Assembly (NCBI GenBank): GCA_016792845.1
Contig: JAEUKH010000001.1
Span: 79,515-143,514, forward strand
From: Myxococcales bacterium
GTDB taxonomy: Bacteria > Myxococcota_A > Polyangia > Polyangiales > Ga0077539
DNA length: 64,000 nucleotides
Reading direction: 5' to 3'
Numbering within the stretch: position 1 is the first letter of the stretch; each line of letters opens with the position of its first letter. The notes beneath the pieces were generated by a model that did no database searches, was not told where the DNA came from, and saw only the letters and a program-made list of their open reading frames with translations. Positions 15,392 to 24,697 of the stretch are shown here, in pieces. The position numbers and the translations under genes are program-made.

Positions 15392-15993
15392 GGTGACTCA
15401 CTTTCTGTGCTGCGTGCTGAGGGTGAAGGCCGCATCGCGAGGGCCGCGCGGAGGGCCTCGTATGCGCGGTGGGCCCGGAGCTTGACGGCGCCCACGGTCG
15501 AGCCCGTGGCGGCGGCGATTTGTTTGAGCGTGAGCCCCTCGACCTTGAGCCCCAAGAGCGCCTCGCGCTGAAGCGGCGGCAGGCCGTCGATGGTCTGTTG
15601 GAGCCGCTCGCGCTCTTCGTCGCTGAAGCGGTCGAAGGCGTCGGCCATGGGCGTAAAGTCGGCCCTCGGCTCGGGCAGCTCGCCCTCGGCGGTGAGCCGC
15701 AGGCGGTTGCGCCGCCGCTGGCGATACCAGTCGATGTAGACGTTGCGCGCGATGGCCTTGAACCACGGCAGCACGGGCTGCCCGCGGAGGTAGGTGTCGC
15801 GCGCGTGGTGGATCTTCAAGAACACCACCTGCACGAGGTCTTCGGTGAGGGCCCGGTCGCGCGACATCGCGAAGAGCACCGCGCTCACCCGGGGCGAGGT
15901 GGCCGCGAAGAGGGCCTCGAAGGCGGCGCGATCGCCGGCGCAGTAGGCCTCCATCAAGGCTTCGAGGTTGGGGTCGGCGGGCCGGTCACTCAT
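15388..15993 (-). CDS. ECF RNA polymerase sigma factor
   Basis: A 201-residue sigma-70 family protein of the extracytoplasmic-function type. Region 2 (residues 25-95) contains the core-binding and -10 recognition helices (DRALTEDLVQVVFLKIHHARDTY, LPWFKAIARNVYIDWYRQRRR). Region 4 (residues 135-190) has LPPLQREALLGLKVEGLTLKQIAAATG and TVGAVKLRAHRAYEALR, the -35-binding helix-turn-helix. Region 3 is absent, as in ECF sigmas. The stop overlaps the start of the DUF1109-like membrane protein, so the two form a sigma/anti-sigma pair that probably autoregulates. Confidence 0.93.
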   Translation of the reverse strand: MSDRPADPNLEALMEAYCAGDRAAFEALFAATSPRVSAVLFAMSRDRALTEDLVQVVFLKIHHARDTYLRGQPVLPWFKAIARNVYIDWYRQRRRNRLRLTAEGELPEPRADFTPMADAFDRFSDEERERLQQTIDGLPPLQREALLGLKVEGLTLKQIAAATGSTVGAVKLRAHRAYEALRAALAMRPSPSARSTESESP

Positions 15994-16071
15994 CGGGCGT
16001 CAACGCGGTGCGCCCGAGACGACGCGGGCCGCCCTGAAGGTTTCGCCGTCGCGGGGGCAAATCGTCAAGGC

Positions 16072-17409
16072 TCAGCGCGCGGCCCCGGCGTCGCCCTGCG
16101 CTTGGGGCTCGGGGGTCGGCGCGCGCTCGCCTCGGTCGTCGGGCGGCGGGGTGCCGAGCTCGGCGCCGAAGGGCCCGCCGGGGAAGGGGTTCGCCCGACG
16201 CCGCGCCGCGCGGCTGCCCATCATCTCTTCGGCGAGGGTGCCGCCCGAGCGAATGGCCCGCTCGACGGCCTGCACCTGCGGCGGCGTCATGGTGAGGGTC
16301 ACCACCGTCGTGAGGTCGTCGGTGCGGGTGGTGATCTGGTTGAGCGAGGCGCGCAGGGCGTCGAGGCCCGCGTTGACGTCGTCGAGCTGCTGCCGAAGCG
16401 AGGCGTTGCCCAACGCGAGGAGCGCCGCAGGCCCGCGGAGCTGCCCCTGGACCTCTTCGAGGGTCGTGATGGCCTGGCTGCGCCGCGCTTGGATGAGCGC
16501 CTCGACCGCCGCCGTGAAGGGCCGCGCCACGGTCGCCTGGAGGAAGGCCCCGCGCGCCTCGAACACGATGCCGCCGTTGTTCTGCCGCAGGGCCATGCCG
16601 CCGGTGACGAGCTGCCGCGCGAGGGTGAGGTCGGGCTGGCCGGGGTTCTCGCGCACGAGCGTGTCGACGGCCTCATTGACGCTCTGCGCGTTCTGCTGCC
16701 TGATCTGTTGGAGGTCGACGGCGCCGTCAAGCATGTTGGGCCCGCCGAGCTGGCGCAGCATCACGTTGAGCCTGTGGTCGGTGCCGAGGCCGGGGCTCGT
16801 GCCGCGCAAGAGGCCGATCACCGTACCCATGTAGCTCCGCTCGGTGAGGGCGGCGGTGTGCTCGGCGAAGTAGAGCGTGGCCTCGCGGTTGCCGGGCTGC
16901 GCCCCGGGGCGCACGGGCGAGTACACGGTCTGGCCGCTCAGCTCGCTCGCGGCGAGGGTCTCACCGCTGCGGGCCTGCGAGACAAAATACTCGGCGCAGC
17001 GGCGGGCCTGCTCGGCGTTGAGCGAGGTGTCGAGGTAGGCCACCCAGGCCGAAGGGTTTCTCGCCTCGGTGAGCGACTTGTCGACCCCGACGGTGAGCCC
17101 CCGGAGGGTCTGCCAGAGCTCGCCCCCGCAGGCGCGGTTGGCCTCTTCGTAGCGGGTGCGGGCCTCGCGCAGGGCCGCCGATTGCTGGTTGCCCATGATC
17201 TCGTTGCGGAGGCTCTGAGCGGGCGCGAAGGCCCGCAGCGCCTCGACGTTGAGCCGCACCACGCTCACGCTGTCTGGAGAGAGCCGCGCCGCCGTGGCCG
17301 TGTTCTGCGCGTTACGGTGCTTGACCAGATAGACCGCCGTGCCCGCGAGGGCGCCGACAGCAACCACCACGGCCACGATGGCCCCGGGGACGACATTGTT
17401 CTTCTTCAC
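16072..17409 (-). CDS. Membrane-anchored hypothetical protein
   Basis: A 445-residue protein with a short basic N-terminus (MKKNN) and one membrane segment at about 8-30 (PGAIVAVVVAVGALAGTAVYLV). The remainder is a large extracytoplasmic region with substrate-like folds (SVSVVRLNVEALRAF, ACGGELWQTLRGLTVGVDKS, NPSAWVAYLDTSLNAEQARRC) and a coiled, Gln-rich middle (VDLQQIRQQNAQSVNEAV). The tail is Pro/Glu/Asp-rich. The repeated pattern of residues resembles DUF3352-like periplasmic proteins of unknown function. It lies just upstream of the sigma gene on the same strand, with a gap of about 80 bases, so it may or may not be cotranscribed. Confidence 0.65.
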   Translation of the reverse strand: MKKNNVVPGAIVAVVVAVGALAGTAVYLVKHRNAQNTATAARLSPDSVSVVRLNVEALRAFAPAQSLRNEIMGNQQSAALREARTRYEEANRACGGELWQTLRGLTVGVDKSLTEARNPSAWVAYLDTSLNAEQARRCAEYFVSQARSGETLAASELSGQTVYSPVRPGAQPGNREATLYFAEHTAALTERSYMGTVIGLLRGTSPGLGTDHRLNVMLRQLGGPNMLDGAVDLQQIRQQNAQSVNEAVDTLVRENPGQPDLTLARQLVTGGMALRQNNGGIVFEARGAFLQATVARPFTAAVEALIQARRSQAITTLEEVQGQLRGPAALLALGNASLRQQLDDVNAGLDALRASLNQITTRTDDLTTVVTLTMTPPQVQAVERAIRSGGTLAEEMMGSRAARRRANPFPGGPFGAELGTPPPDDRGERAPTPEPQAQGDAGAAR

Positions 17410-17540
17410 GCAGCGACCTTCGACCCTCTCGTGTGTGCGCGCCGTCGACCTCGTCGACCCCGCGCGGCGCGCTCTCTATACCGCGACTCGTCGCAGATGC
17501 ACGCCTCTGTCGCCCTCGTCGACCCGCCCCAGAGCCCCGG

Positions 17541-18236
17541 TCAGCGCCCGTTGAGCACCGCCACGGCGTCGAGGTCGAAGCCCGTGGCGGGCGCCATCAG
17601 GCCCTGGGTGCCGAGGTCTCTCAGCCGCACGAAGCGCGCCTCGCGGAGCCCGAGGGTCGCGAGGTCGAAGCCGTCTCCGCCCGACACCCGCGGGTCGAGG
17701 GCGCAGAAGCCCGAGGCCGTCGAGGCGTACACCGGGCGGGCCCCGGCGCAGCCCGGGTGGGGCCACGACGAAGCGGTATCACATTGAAATGACACCCAAT
17801 TTTGCCCGTCGACGGAGACCGACACCTCGGCGAGCTCGGCCCAGTGCCGCAGCGTCGCGCCGGGCACGCTGAAGGCGTTCTCGAAGACGGTGAAATCGTC
17901 GCCCGGGCCGTCGACGATGACGCGGTCGAAGCCCACCACGATTTCGCCGCCGAGGCCCAGCGAGACGACATCGGTGGTGCCGGTGTTCTCGCCGCCGCCC
18001 TGCGGGGGGCCGAGCACCACGTCGGGGAGGCGCGTGTGCCCGAAGGTCGCGCCCTCGCCCGGGGTGAACGAGACCACCCGGGTGGCGAAGGGCCCTCCGA
18101 TGACGCGACCGTCTTCGCGGGCGGCGGCGTCGGCGTAGGCGCAGGTCACCGCGGCGTCGCCGGGGCTCGGGTCGGGCGTGGCGCCGCAGGCCCCGAGGAC
18201 GCCCACGAACGCCCATCTGAGGGCCCTGAGGCTCAC
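17541..18236 (-). CDS. Cell-surface lipoprotein in a cobalamin-riboswitch operon
   Basis: A 231-residue lipoprotein (MSLRALRWAFVGVLGAC, lipobox LGAC) whose start overlaps the end of the upstream beta-propeller gene by 4 bases. The mature part has the pattern VVSFTPGEGATFGHTRLP, DVVLGPPQGGG, GTTDVVSLGLGGEIVVGFD, DGPGDDFTVFENAF and FVRLRDLG. I recognise this as the uncharacterised 'cell surface protein' family that looks like a discoidin or jelly-roll fold and is often found near TonB-dependent uptake genes. Because a cobalamin riboswitch precedes the operon, a role in corrinoid capture at the cell surface is proposed. That is inference. Confidence 0.75.
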   Translation of the reverse strand: MSLRALRWAFVGVLGACGATPDPSPGDAAVTCAYADAAAREDGRVIGGPFATRVVSFTPGEGATFGHTRLPDVVLGPPQGGGENTGTTDVVSLGLGGEIVVGFDRVIVDGPGDDFTVFENAFSVPGATLRHWAELAEVSVSVDGQNWVSFQCDTASSWPHPGCAGARPVYASTASGFCALDPRVSGGDGFDLATLGLREARFVRLRDLGTQGLMAPATGFDLDAVAVLNGR

Positions 18237-19627
18237 GGGGTGAAGGCGATCCCGTAGGGCGGGAGCGCGCCGGTCGAGAGCGGCGCGGTGGTGAGGGCGC
18301 GGCCGTCTTCTCGGTACACATACACCCCGCCGTTCGTGGGCGAGCGGTCGAGCACCCAGATCGCGCCGTTGGGGTCTCGGGCGATGGCGCCGATGTCTGC
18401 GCCGCTGTGGAGGGTGCGCCCCGCGGTGCCCGCCGCGAGGTCGAAGGCCACGACCCGGGCGCTGCGGGTGCCGCCGTCTCCGAGCTGGTAGACCAGCGCA
18501 TAGCCCGTGGTGTTGCCGGTCATCACGATGCTCTGGAGGTCGCCGCCGAGGGCGGCCTCGGTGACCCGCTGCCCGGTCGGTCGACGGGTGGCGAGGCTCA
18601 CCGACTCGATGGCGCCGTCGAGCATCTGCGGCGGCTGAAAGGCCTGGACGCCCGCGCCCGCGACCACCAGGGTGTCGCCCGCGAGGGCCGCCGAGACGGG
18701 GTTTCGCACGGTGAGGGCGATGGCCTGGGTGCCGGGCGCGCTCGGGTCGGCGTCGAGGAGGGCGTTGGTGGCGGTGTCGACGAGGGCGACGCTCCCGTTG
18801 GCCACCGGGGCGTACGACGCGAGGTTCTGGAGCACCACGTAGAGGGTGTTGCCGACCCGCAAGAGCTCGCTCGCTTCAGGGGCTCCGCTGGGGTCGTTGT
18901 CGGCGCTGGCGCGCACGGGCGAGAGGTCGACGCTGCCGGTGACCGCCGCGCTGCCGCTGAGGGTCGGGTCGACGATGGCGAGGCTCGCGCGGGCGTACTG
19001 CGAGACGAAGGCCTTGTTCGGGGCCACCACCTCGACATCGTAGGGGTTGACCTGGTAAGGCCCGGCGCCGCCGTCGATGCCCGCAGGCCGCAGCGGAATC
19101 TGTCGCGTCACGGCCGGCAGATTCGCGCCGTCGAGCACCGCCAAGACGTCATTGCCCCGGAGCATCGTGAACACCTGGCAGCCCGACACGACGGGCACGT
19201 GGTCTTGGTCGGGCGACATCGCCGAGAGGGCCATGAGGGCGGGTGGGCTCAGCGTGGCGAGGGCGTAGCCTCCGGCGCTGAAATCGCTGGTGGTGAGAAA
19301 GCCCCGGGTGAGCGCGCAGCCGGCGCCCGCGTCGCCAGCGCCCGCGTCGCCAGCGGCGTCAGCGCTCGCGTCGCGGGTCGCGGCGTCGCCCGCGCCAGCG
19401 TCGAGGGGCCCCAGGTCGACCAGCGGGGCGTCGGTGAGGAGCGGAATGTCAACTTGAAGCACGTCGACGGTGCCGACGTCGGTGCCTGCATCCGCGCCGG
19501 TGTCGCGGGCCGCGCCGACATCTTGGGCGCCCGCGTCGCTGGCCGGGGCGGGGTCGTCGCTGCACCCCGAGACCGCCGAGAGTGAGAGGGCACAGAGCGT
19601 AAGAACAAACGAATACCGAGTGAACAT
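18233..19627 (-). CDS. Beta-propeller surface lipoprotein under a cobalamin riboswitch (BtuG-like candidate)
   Basis: A 464-residue lipoprotein from ATG 19627; upstream frame extension to 19753 lacks a signal. The signal peptide MFTRYSFVLTLCALSLSAVSGC has lipobox VSGC. Residues 25-100 are an Asp/Ala/Gly/Thr linker. The rest shows YncE/NHL-style propeller repeats (CQVFTMLRGNDVLAVLDG, KAFVSQYARASLAIVDP, VALVDTATNALLDAD, ESVSLATRRPTG, GAIWVLDRSPTNGGVYVYR). In Bacteroides, the propeller lipoprotein BtuG captures cobalamin beside BtuB. Here the riboswitch 175 bases upstream makes a similar role plausible, although no BtuB gene is present and sequence relation to BtuG is not shown. Confidence 0.75.
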   Translation of the reverse strand: MFTRYSFVLTLCALSLSAVSGCSDDPAPASDAGAQDVGAARDTGADAGTDVGTVDVLQVDIPLLTDAPLVDLGPLDAGAGDAATRDASADAAGDAGAGDAGAGCALTRGFLTTSDFSAGGYALATLSPPALMALSAMSPDQDHVPVVSGCQVFTMLRGNDVLAVLDGANLPAVTRQIPLRPAGIDGGAGPYQVNPYDVEVVAPNKAFVSQYARASLAIVDPTLSGSAAVTGSVDLSPVRASADNDPSGAPEASELLRVGNTLYVVLQNLASYAPVANGSVALVDTATNALLDADPSAPGTQAIALTVRNPVSAALAGDTLVVAGAGVQAFQPPQMLDGAIESVSLATRRPTGQRVTEAALGGDLQSIVMTGNTTGYALVYQLGDGGTRSARVVAFDLAAGTAGRTLHSGADIGAIARDPNGAIWVLDRSPTNGGVYVYREDGRALTTAPLSTGALPPYGIAFTP

Positions 19628-19769
19628 GGACAGCGCCTTCGGCCTCGTGACGCGCACCCGCGAGAGGCCGTATTGGGTCGACGTACGCACCTCGGCGGGG
19701 TGCGGCGCCCTCACGAAACTGTGACGCTGGGTCACGAGCCCGTGACAAGACACCGACCGCGGGCAACGG

Positions 19770-19788
19770 CCTCTTCACCCCGAAGAGG
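19770..19788 (-). promoter_or_regulatory. Possible expression-platform hairpin of the B12 riboswitch
   Basis: A 7-bp stem, CCTCTTC/GAAGAGG, with a 5-base loop. The same GAAGAGG sequence (minus strand) occurs inside the aptamer at 19834-19840, so the 5' arm of this hairpin could pair either with the aptamer or with its own 3' arm. No T-run follows, which suggests translational rather than intrinsic-termination control. Proposed from complementarity only. Confidence 0.4.
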
Positions 19789-19801
19789 TGCGTACGCTGC
19801 G

Positions 19802-20000
19802 GGTGAAGGTCGGTCTCCTGACTCCCGGATCAACCTCTTCGTGCCGTGAGCCTTCCCCCGAAGTGGAGCCATGAGGGCGCCCTTCAGGGTGGCTGCGCTG
19901 CGAAGACCCTCGGCGGGTCAACGCGGGCCACGAATCGTCCCCGGATACAGTGGCGGGGGCCGTGCTGGCTTCACACCAGCTTCCCGTTGCACCTTACACC
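19802..20000 (-). promoter_or_regulatory. Cobalamin (AdoCbl/B12) riboswitch
   Basis: On the minus strand the element reads GGTGCAACGGGAAGCTGGTG, GAAGCCAGCACGG, CCCCCGCCACTGTA, then a variable arm, GGAAGGC, CACGGCACGAAGAGG, and CCGGGAGTCAGGAGACCGAC. These are the classical B12-element blocks in order, including the B12 box GCCACTG (19948-19954). The closing helix P1 forms between 19991-20000 (GGTGTAAGGT on the minus strand) and 19802-19810 (ACCTTCACC), with one bulged T. It lies 175 bases upstream of the propeller lipoprotein and should lower expression of that operon when cobalamin is abundant. Confidence 0.93.
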
Positions 20001-20123
20001 GCGAAACAAGACTCATCGCTCTGAAGACCCCGCACCGCGGCGGTGCCATCACAGCGGGCGCGAAGCTATGCCGAGCCCCTCAGCCCGTCAAGCGCGCCCG
20101 GCATCACCGCTTCGTGAGCTCCA

Positions 20124-23100
20124 TCACCCTTTGGTGATGCCCGGGGCGTCGAGCTCAAGGCTCCGGCCGAGCGCGTCGAGGGCCCTGTGCTCGTGAACGT
20201 CTCGCAAGAAGCGCGCGCGTTGGGTCGGGTCGCCGATGCGGTCGGCCGCGAGGTGGATCGCCGCCCGGCGTCGCCCGACGACCGTGCGGGCCTCGTCGTT
20301 GCGCCCCTCGCGGTGCAGCACCTCGGCGTAGATCAAGCCCACCAGGGCCGTGCCCTCGACCGGCGCGAAGCCCGCCGCCACGCGTTGGGCCACCGGCTCG
20401 ATGCGCGCGAGGGCGCCCTCTCCCTCACGGGCCCGCAGCAAGAGCCCCGCCTGCGCGGCCTGGGCCAGGAGCACCTGCGCGCCGTCGACGCCGCGCTCGT
20501 GGGCGTGGAGGGCGAACCACCCGAGCTGCGATTCGAAATCGCTGCGCCGCTCTTGGGTGAGGCTCACCCAGCTCGCGTAGTACCGCGCCTGGAGGGCCAC
20601 CGCGGGCATCGCGAGGCGCTCGGCCAGGGCGATGGCGCCGCGAAAGAGCCGGGCGCTCTCGTCGGCCTCGCCGCCCCAACCGAGGGTCGCCGCCGCCCCG
20701 AGGGCGCCCAAGGCCTCGTGGCGCGAGAGGGCGAGCCGTTGGGCCTCGGCGCGCACGGCCTCGTAGCGCCGCCCCGCCGCGGCGGTGTCTCCGAGCCGTA
20801 CGAGCGCGAGGGCTTCGACGAGCCCCGCGTCGAGCGCGCGGAGCACCTGTTCGCCCTGACGCGCCTCGACCGCGGCCTCCCGGGCGAGGGCGAGGGCGTC
20901 TTCGAGGCGGTCGAGGGCGAGGAGGCACCCGGCTCGTGTCGCGCCGAAGGTCGCGCCCGCGTAGTCGCCGACCTCGGGGCCGAGCCGGGTGTCGTGCAGG
21001 GTCTCGTCGCAGAGCGCGAGGGCCTCGGCGGCCTCGCCGCGCCCGAGGAGCAAGGCCGCGGCGAACTCGGTGACCTGCATCCAGAGCCAGAGGCTGACCC
21101 GGCCGCCGCGGGCGGGGTGGTGCACCGCGCGGGCGCTCTGGAGGGCGATGAGGGCGGTCTCTAGGCGACCCGAGAGGCTCAACCCGTGGGCGATGGCGAG
21201 GGCGACCCTGAGGCGCTCCGAGGCCGAGGCGCCGGGCAGCGACTCGGCGGCCCGGGCGTCGGCGAGGGCGGTGCCGGCGTCGGCGATGGCCCACGAGGCG
21301 TCGGCGCGCACGCAGAGGAGCTCGCGGCGCAGGGCGGCGTCGGGGTCGCGGCCGAGGGCGCGGGTGGCGTACTCGCGGGCCGCCTCGAAGGCTTGCTCTT
21401 CGAGCGCGTCGCGGGCGGCCTGGGCCCAGAGGTGAAGGGCCTGGACCCGCTGCCCGGCGCGGTCGCGGTGGTGCCCGAGGGCCGCGGTGCTGACCGAGGT
21501 GCTGGCTTCGAGCCACTCGGCGGCGCGGGCGTGGAGCTCGCGCCGATCGTCTTCGAGCAGCGTCGCGTAGGCGGCGTCGCGGGCGAGGGCGTGGCGAAAG
21601 GCGTACTCGCTCGTGGCCACCAGCCGCGAGGCCGGGCGCGGCGCGATGAACCCGTTGGTCTCGAGGTCGCGCAGGGCGCGGTCGATGACGGCCCCCGAGG
21701 TGGCGCCGAGCAGCGCGTCGAGGCCCCGGCGCCAGAAGGTGACGCCGTACACGCTCGCGGCCCGCGCGACCCGCCGCGCGTCGTGGTCGAGGGCGTCGAG
21801 GCGGAGCTGAACCGCGGCCTGGGCGGCCACCGGGAGGGCGACCTCGCCCGACTCCGAGCGCTGCCCGAGGGTGCCGGCCTGCGCGGCCCGCAAGAGCTCT
21901 TCGAGGAAGAGCGGGTTGCCGTCGGCGCGCTTGACGAGCGAATTGCGGAGCCAGGCGTCGCGGGGCTCGGCGAGCGCCTCTTCGGCGATGTGGTGGGCCA
22001 CGCTGCTCGGCAAGGGCCCGAGCCGCAGGTCGGTGCGCGGGAGGTTCGCCCAGATGCGGTCGGCGCGCTGGATGAGGGCGGGCTCGGTGCGCCCGAGGCA
22101 GAGCACCGCGAAGGGGGCGTCCCACAGGGCGTCGACGAGGTGGGCGACGAGCTCGCAGGTGGTCTCGTCGATGAAGTGCAGGTCTTCGAGCACCATGAGC
22201 TGCGGCCCGCGGGCGCAGGCCGCTTGCAAGAGCGAGAGCACCGTCGCGCGGGTGCCGTCGCGGGGTCGCTCTGAGGGGCGCGGGCCCGCGTTGGGGCGCG
22301 GCGGCGGCTGATCGAGGCCGCGCAGCGGCACCTGTGCGAGCTCGAGCACGGCGTCGATTTCGAGGGGGCCCGCGAGCACCGAGAGGGCCTGCGCGACGCG
22401 CTCGCGCTGCCGGTCGGGGGCGTCACCCTCTTGGATGCCGCACTGCGCCCGCACGGCCCTCCGCACGGCGCCGTAGGGGGTGCTCGCGAGGAGGGCGTCG
22501 CCGCGGAGGGTGAGAAAGCCCGGGGCGCGCCGCGGGTCGTCGCTGGCCATCGACGAGAGCCGCGCCATCACGGCCTGCGCCACCCGCGATTTGCCGATCC
22601 CCGCGTCGCCCCAAAGGACGACGAGGTGGGGCGCGCGCTGCATCCACGCGTCGTGCAAGATGCCCGCGAGGAGCGACACCTCGCGGTCGCGCCCGGGCGG
22701 GTGATGGGTGTGCGTGTCGTCGGGGCGCGCTGGCACCCACGGGGGGCTCTTGATCTCGCGGTGGAGCCTCGCGCCGCGGGCGTCTGCGGTGAGCTCGAAG
22801 CTCTGCGCGAGCAGCACCGCCGAGGGCTCGTCGATGCGCACCTGCCCCTCGTCGGTGGCGCCGAGGAGCGCCGCCGCGCGCCGAACGCACTCGCCGTCGA
22901 GGCCGTCGGCGGTGCGGGTCGTGGGCCCTGAGACCACCACCACGCGGAGGCCCCTGCCCGCGGCCTGGAGGGCGGCCCGGGCGGCCCGCGGAGCCTCGTC
23001 GCCGCGCATCCGTTGGTCGCCGAAGACTCCGCGAAGACCGCGCTCTCCCTCGCGCTCGACCCGCGCCCCGGCGGCTTCGAGGGCGGCTTCGAGGCGCGGC

Positions 23101-24029
23101 AGCGCGAAGGGCGAGGCGTCGCTCGACACGCGGCCGACGACCAAGACCCGCACGCGCTGTTCGCTCCGCCCGAGCACCGTCGCGGCGGGCACTCCCTCGG
23201 GGAAGGTGGTCACCCCCTGGAGGATGGCCGTGGCCTCGTCTGCGAAATCGGTCACCCTCCGAGGGCGCCTCGCGGGGCTCTTGTCGAGGCATCGCAGCAA
23301 GAGCGCTTCGAGGGCAGGCGGCAGGTCGGGGCGCACCGCGCGAAGCTTCGACGGCGGCTCAGAGAGCACCGTTCGCAAGAGGGCCATCGTCTCGATTGCG
23401 GGGTACGGCCGCTGCCCGGTGAGGAGCTCATGGAAGACCACCGCGAGGGCGTAGACGTCGGTGGCGGGCGAGGGCTCTTCGCCCCGAAGCTGCTCGGGAG
23501 AGACGTAGACCGGCGAGCCCACCACGATGTCGTGGGCGGTGAGGGCGAGGTCGTCGTGACCGACGGCGATGCCGAGGTCGATGACCTTGAGCACCACCCC
23601 GTCGTCGACGGTGGCGAGGAAGAGGTTGGCGGGCTTCACGTCGCGGTGCACCGCGCCCACGGTGTGAAGCGCCGCGAGCCCCGACGCGGCCTCTTGGAGG
23701 ATGCGCAGCGCGTGCCAGTCTGAGAGCCGCTCGCGGGAGATGAGGTCGTCGACGGTCTCGCCCTGGAGCCACTCGGTCACGAGGCACGAGCGGCCCGCGG
23801 CGTCGAGGCCGTGCGCGACATACCGCACCACATGCGGGTGGTCGAGGTCGGCCAGGATGCGCGCCTCGCGCTCGAAGCGGGCCCGGGCGATGGCGTCATC
23901 GCTGGGAGCCTTCCAACGCTTGAGGGCGACCTCGCGTTGGGTCTTGAGGTCGCGGGTACGAAACACCTCGGCCGAGCCGCCGCTGCCCACCAGCGGGCCG
24001 AGCTCGAAGCGTTCGTCGATGTGCGTCAC
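20124..24029 (-). CDS. Ser/Thr protein kinase fused to AAA-type ATPase and helical repeats
   Basis: About 1301 residues from GTG 24029, the start that places the kinase glycine loop (LVGSGGSAEVF) close to the N-terminus; an in-frame ATG at 24179 would run into the divergent gene. Kinase motifs are VALKRW (Lys), HRDVKPANLF (catalytic loop), DLGIAV (DFG variant) and SPEQLRGEEPS. After residue 280 comes a degenerate cyclase-like domain, then a P-loop (LWGDAGIGKS) with a Walker-B-like MVLEDLHFID and a long TPR-like Ala-rich superhelix to the C-terminus. This architecture is common in myxobacteria as a large signalling ATPase of the MalT/AfsR kind. Targets are unknown. Confidence 0.88.
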   Translation of the reverse strand: MTHIDERFELGPLVGSGGSAEVFRTRDLKTQREVALKRWKAPSDDAIARARFEREARILADLDHPHVVRYVAHGLDAAGRSCLVTEWLQGETVDDLISRERLSDWHALRILQEAASGLAALHTVGAVHRDVKPANLFLATVDDGVVLKVIDLGIAVGHDDLALTAHDIVVGSPVYVSPEQLRGEEPSPATDVYALAVVFHELLTGQRPYPAIETMALLRTVLSEPPSKLRAVRPDLPPALEALLLRCLDKSPARRPRRVTDFADEATAILQGVTTFPEGVPAATVLGRSEQRVRVLVVGRVSSDASPFALPRLEAALEAAGARVEREGERGLRGVFGDQRMRGDEAPRAARAALQAAGRGLRVVVVSGPTTRTADGLDGECVRRAAALLGATDEGQVRIDEPSAVLLAQSFELTADARGARLHREIKSPPWVPARPDDTHTHHPPGRDREVSLLAGILHDAWMQRAPHLVVLWGDAGIGKSRVAQAVMARLSSMASDDPRRAPGFLTLRGDALLASTPYGAVRRAVRAQCGIQEGDAPDRQRERVAQALSVLAGPLEIDAVLELAQVPLRGLDQPPPRPNAGPRPSERPRDGTRATVLSLLQAACARGPQLMVLEDLHFIDETTCELVAHLVDALWDAPFAVLCLGRTEPALIQRADRIWANLPRTDLRLGPLPSSVAHHIAEEALAEPRDAWLRNSLVKRADGNPLFLEELLRAAQAGTLGQRSESGEVALPVAAQAAVQLRLDALDHDARRVARAASVYGVTFWRRGLDALLGATSGAVIDRALRDLETNGFIAPRPASRLVATSEYAFRHALARDAAYATLLEDDRRELHARAAEWLEASTSVSTAALGHHRDRAGQRVQALHLWAQAARDALEEQAFEAAREYATRALGRDPDAALRRELLCVRADASWAIADAGTALADARAAESLPGASASERLRVALAIAHGLSLSGRLETALIALQSARAVHHPARGGRVSLWLWMQVTEFAAALLLGRGEAAEALALCDETLHDTRLGPEVGDYAGATFGATRAGCLLALDRLEDALALAREAAVEARQGEQVLRALDAGLVEALALVRLGDTAAAGRRYEAVRAEAQRLALSRHEALGALGAAATLGWGGEADESARLFRGAIALAERLAMPAVALQARYYASWVSLTQERRSDFESQLGWFALHAHERGVDGAQVLLAQAAQAGLLLRAREGEGALARIEPVAQRVAAGFAPVEGTALVGLIYAEVLHREGRNDEARTVVGRRRAAIHLAADRIGDPTQRARFLRDVHEHRALDALGRSLELDAPGITKG

Positions 24030-24135
24030 AGCGATGCCTCGGGCGAGCGTTCTACGCGAACTCTCCCGCCCCCGCGATGCCGAATCGTGGACGCTGCCCG
24101 CCCTTCGTGTCATTCGCAGAGGCACGAGACCACCG

Positions 24136-24672
24136 ATGCCGAGCGCAATGACTTCGATGCGACGTGCCGCCTTGGCCACGCTGACCGTGGCGCTGACGCT
24201 GAGCCTGGGGTGTGCGCGGCCCCCACGCCCGACCTACAGCTTCGACACCGCACCCGGCGGCTGGGAGCTCGCCTCGCACCAGGCCGAGGGCCCCCGACGG
24301 GCCGAACGCTACCGTCACGCGGTGCACGGTGAGGGGCTCGAAATCTTCGAGATCCAACGGGCAGCGCCCGCGGTAAACAGCGCCGGGTTCGCCGCGCTGG
24401 GTGAGGGGGCGAGGCTGCTCCCGGCGCTGGGGCACGCTGACACGAGCGTTCCGAGAGAGCGTGGCGACGACGAGGTGAGCGGTGCGGCGGGCTACTGGGT
24501 CGAGCAGCACGGCCGCGAAGACGAAGGGATGAGCACCGCCGCGGTGTTCGTCGTGCCGCGCGGCGGGCGTCACTACATCGCGCGGATGAGCTCGCGCGAA
24601 GACGAGTTCGGGCAGCTCCAGGGGTGGCTGCGCGACATCCTCCTGCGCAATGTCCGCTTCCCCGCGCAGTGA
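24136..24672 (+). CDS. Small lipoprotein, hypothetical
   Basis: A 178-residue protein from ATG 24136 (ATGs at 24148 and 24157 are alternatives), diverging from the kinase gene about 100 bases away. Signal MRRAALATLTVALTLSLGC has lipobox SLGC. The mature domain has mixed beta strands (TYSFDTAPGGWELAS, EGLEIFEIQRA, GRHYIARMSSREDEF) and ends with an amphipathic helix. The pattern fits a small envelope-anchored sensor or stress lipoprotein. I do not recognise the family. Confidence 0.7.
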   Translation: MPSAMTSMRRAALATLTVALTLSLGCARPPRPTYSFDTAPGGWELASHQAEGPRRAERYRHAVHGEGLEIFEIQRAAPAVNSAGFAALGEGARLLPALGHADTSVPRERGDDEVSGAAGYWVEQHGREDEGMSTAAVFVVPRGGRHYIARMSSREDEFGQLQGWLRDILLRNVRFPAQ

Positions 24673-24697
24673 GGGCGGCGGAGGGTAGGCCGAGGGC

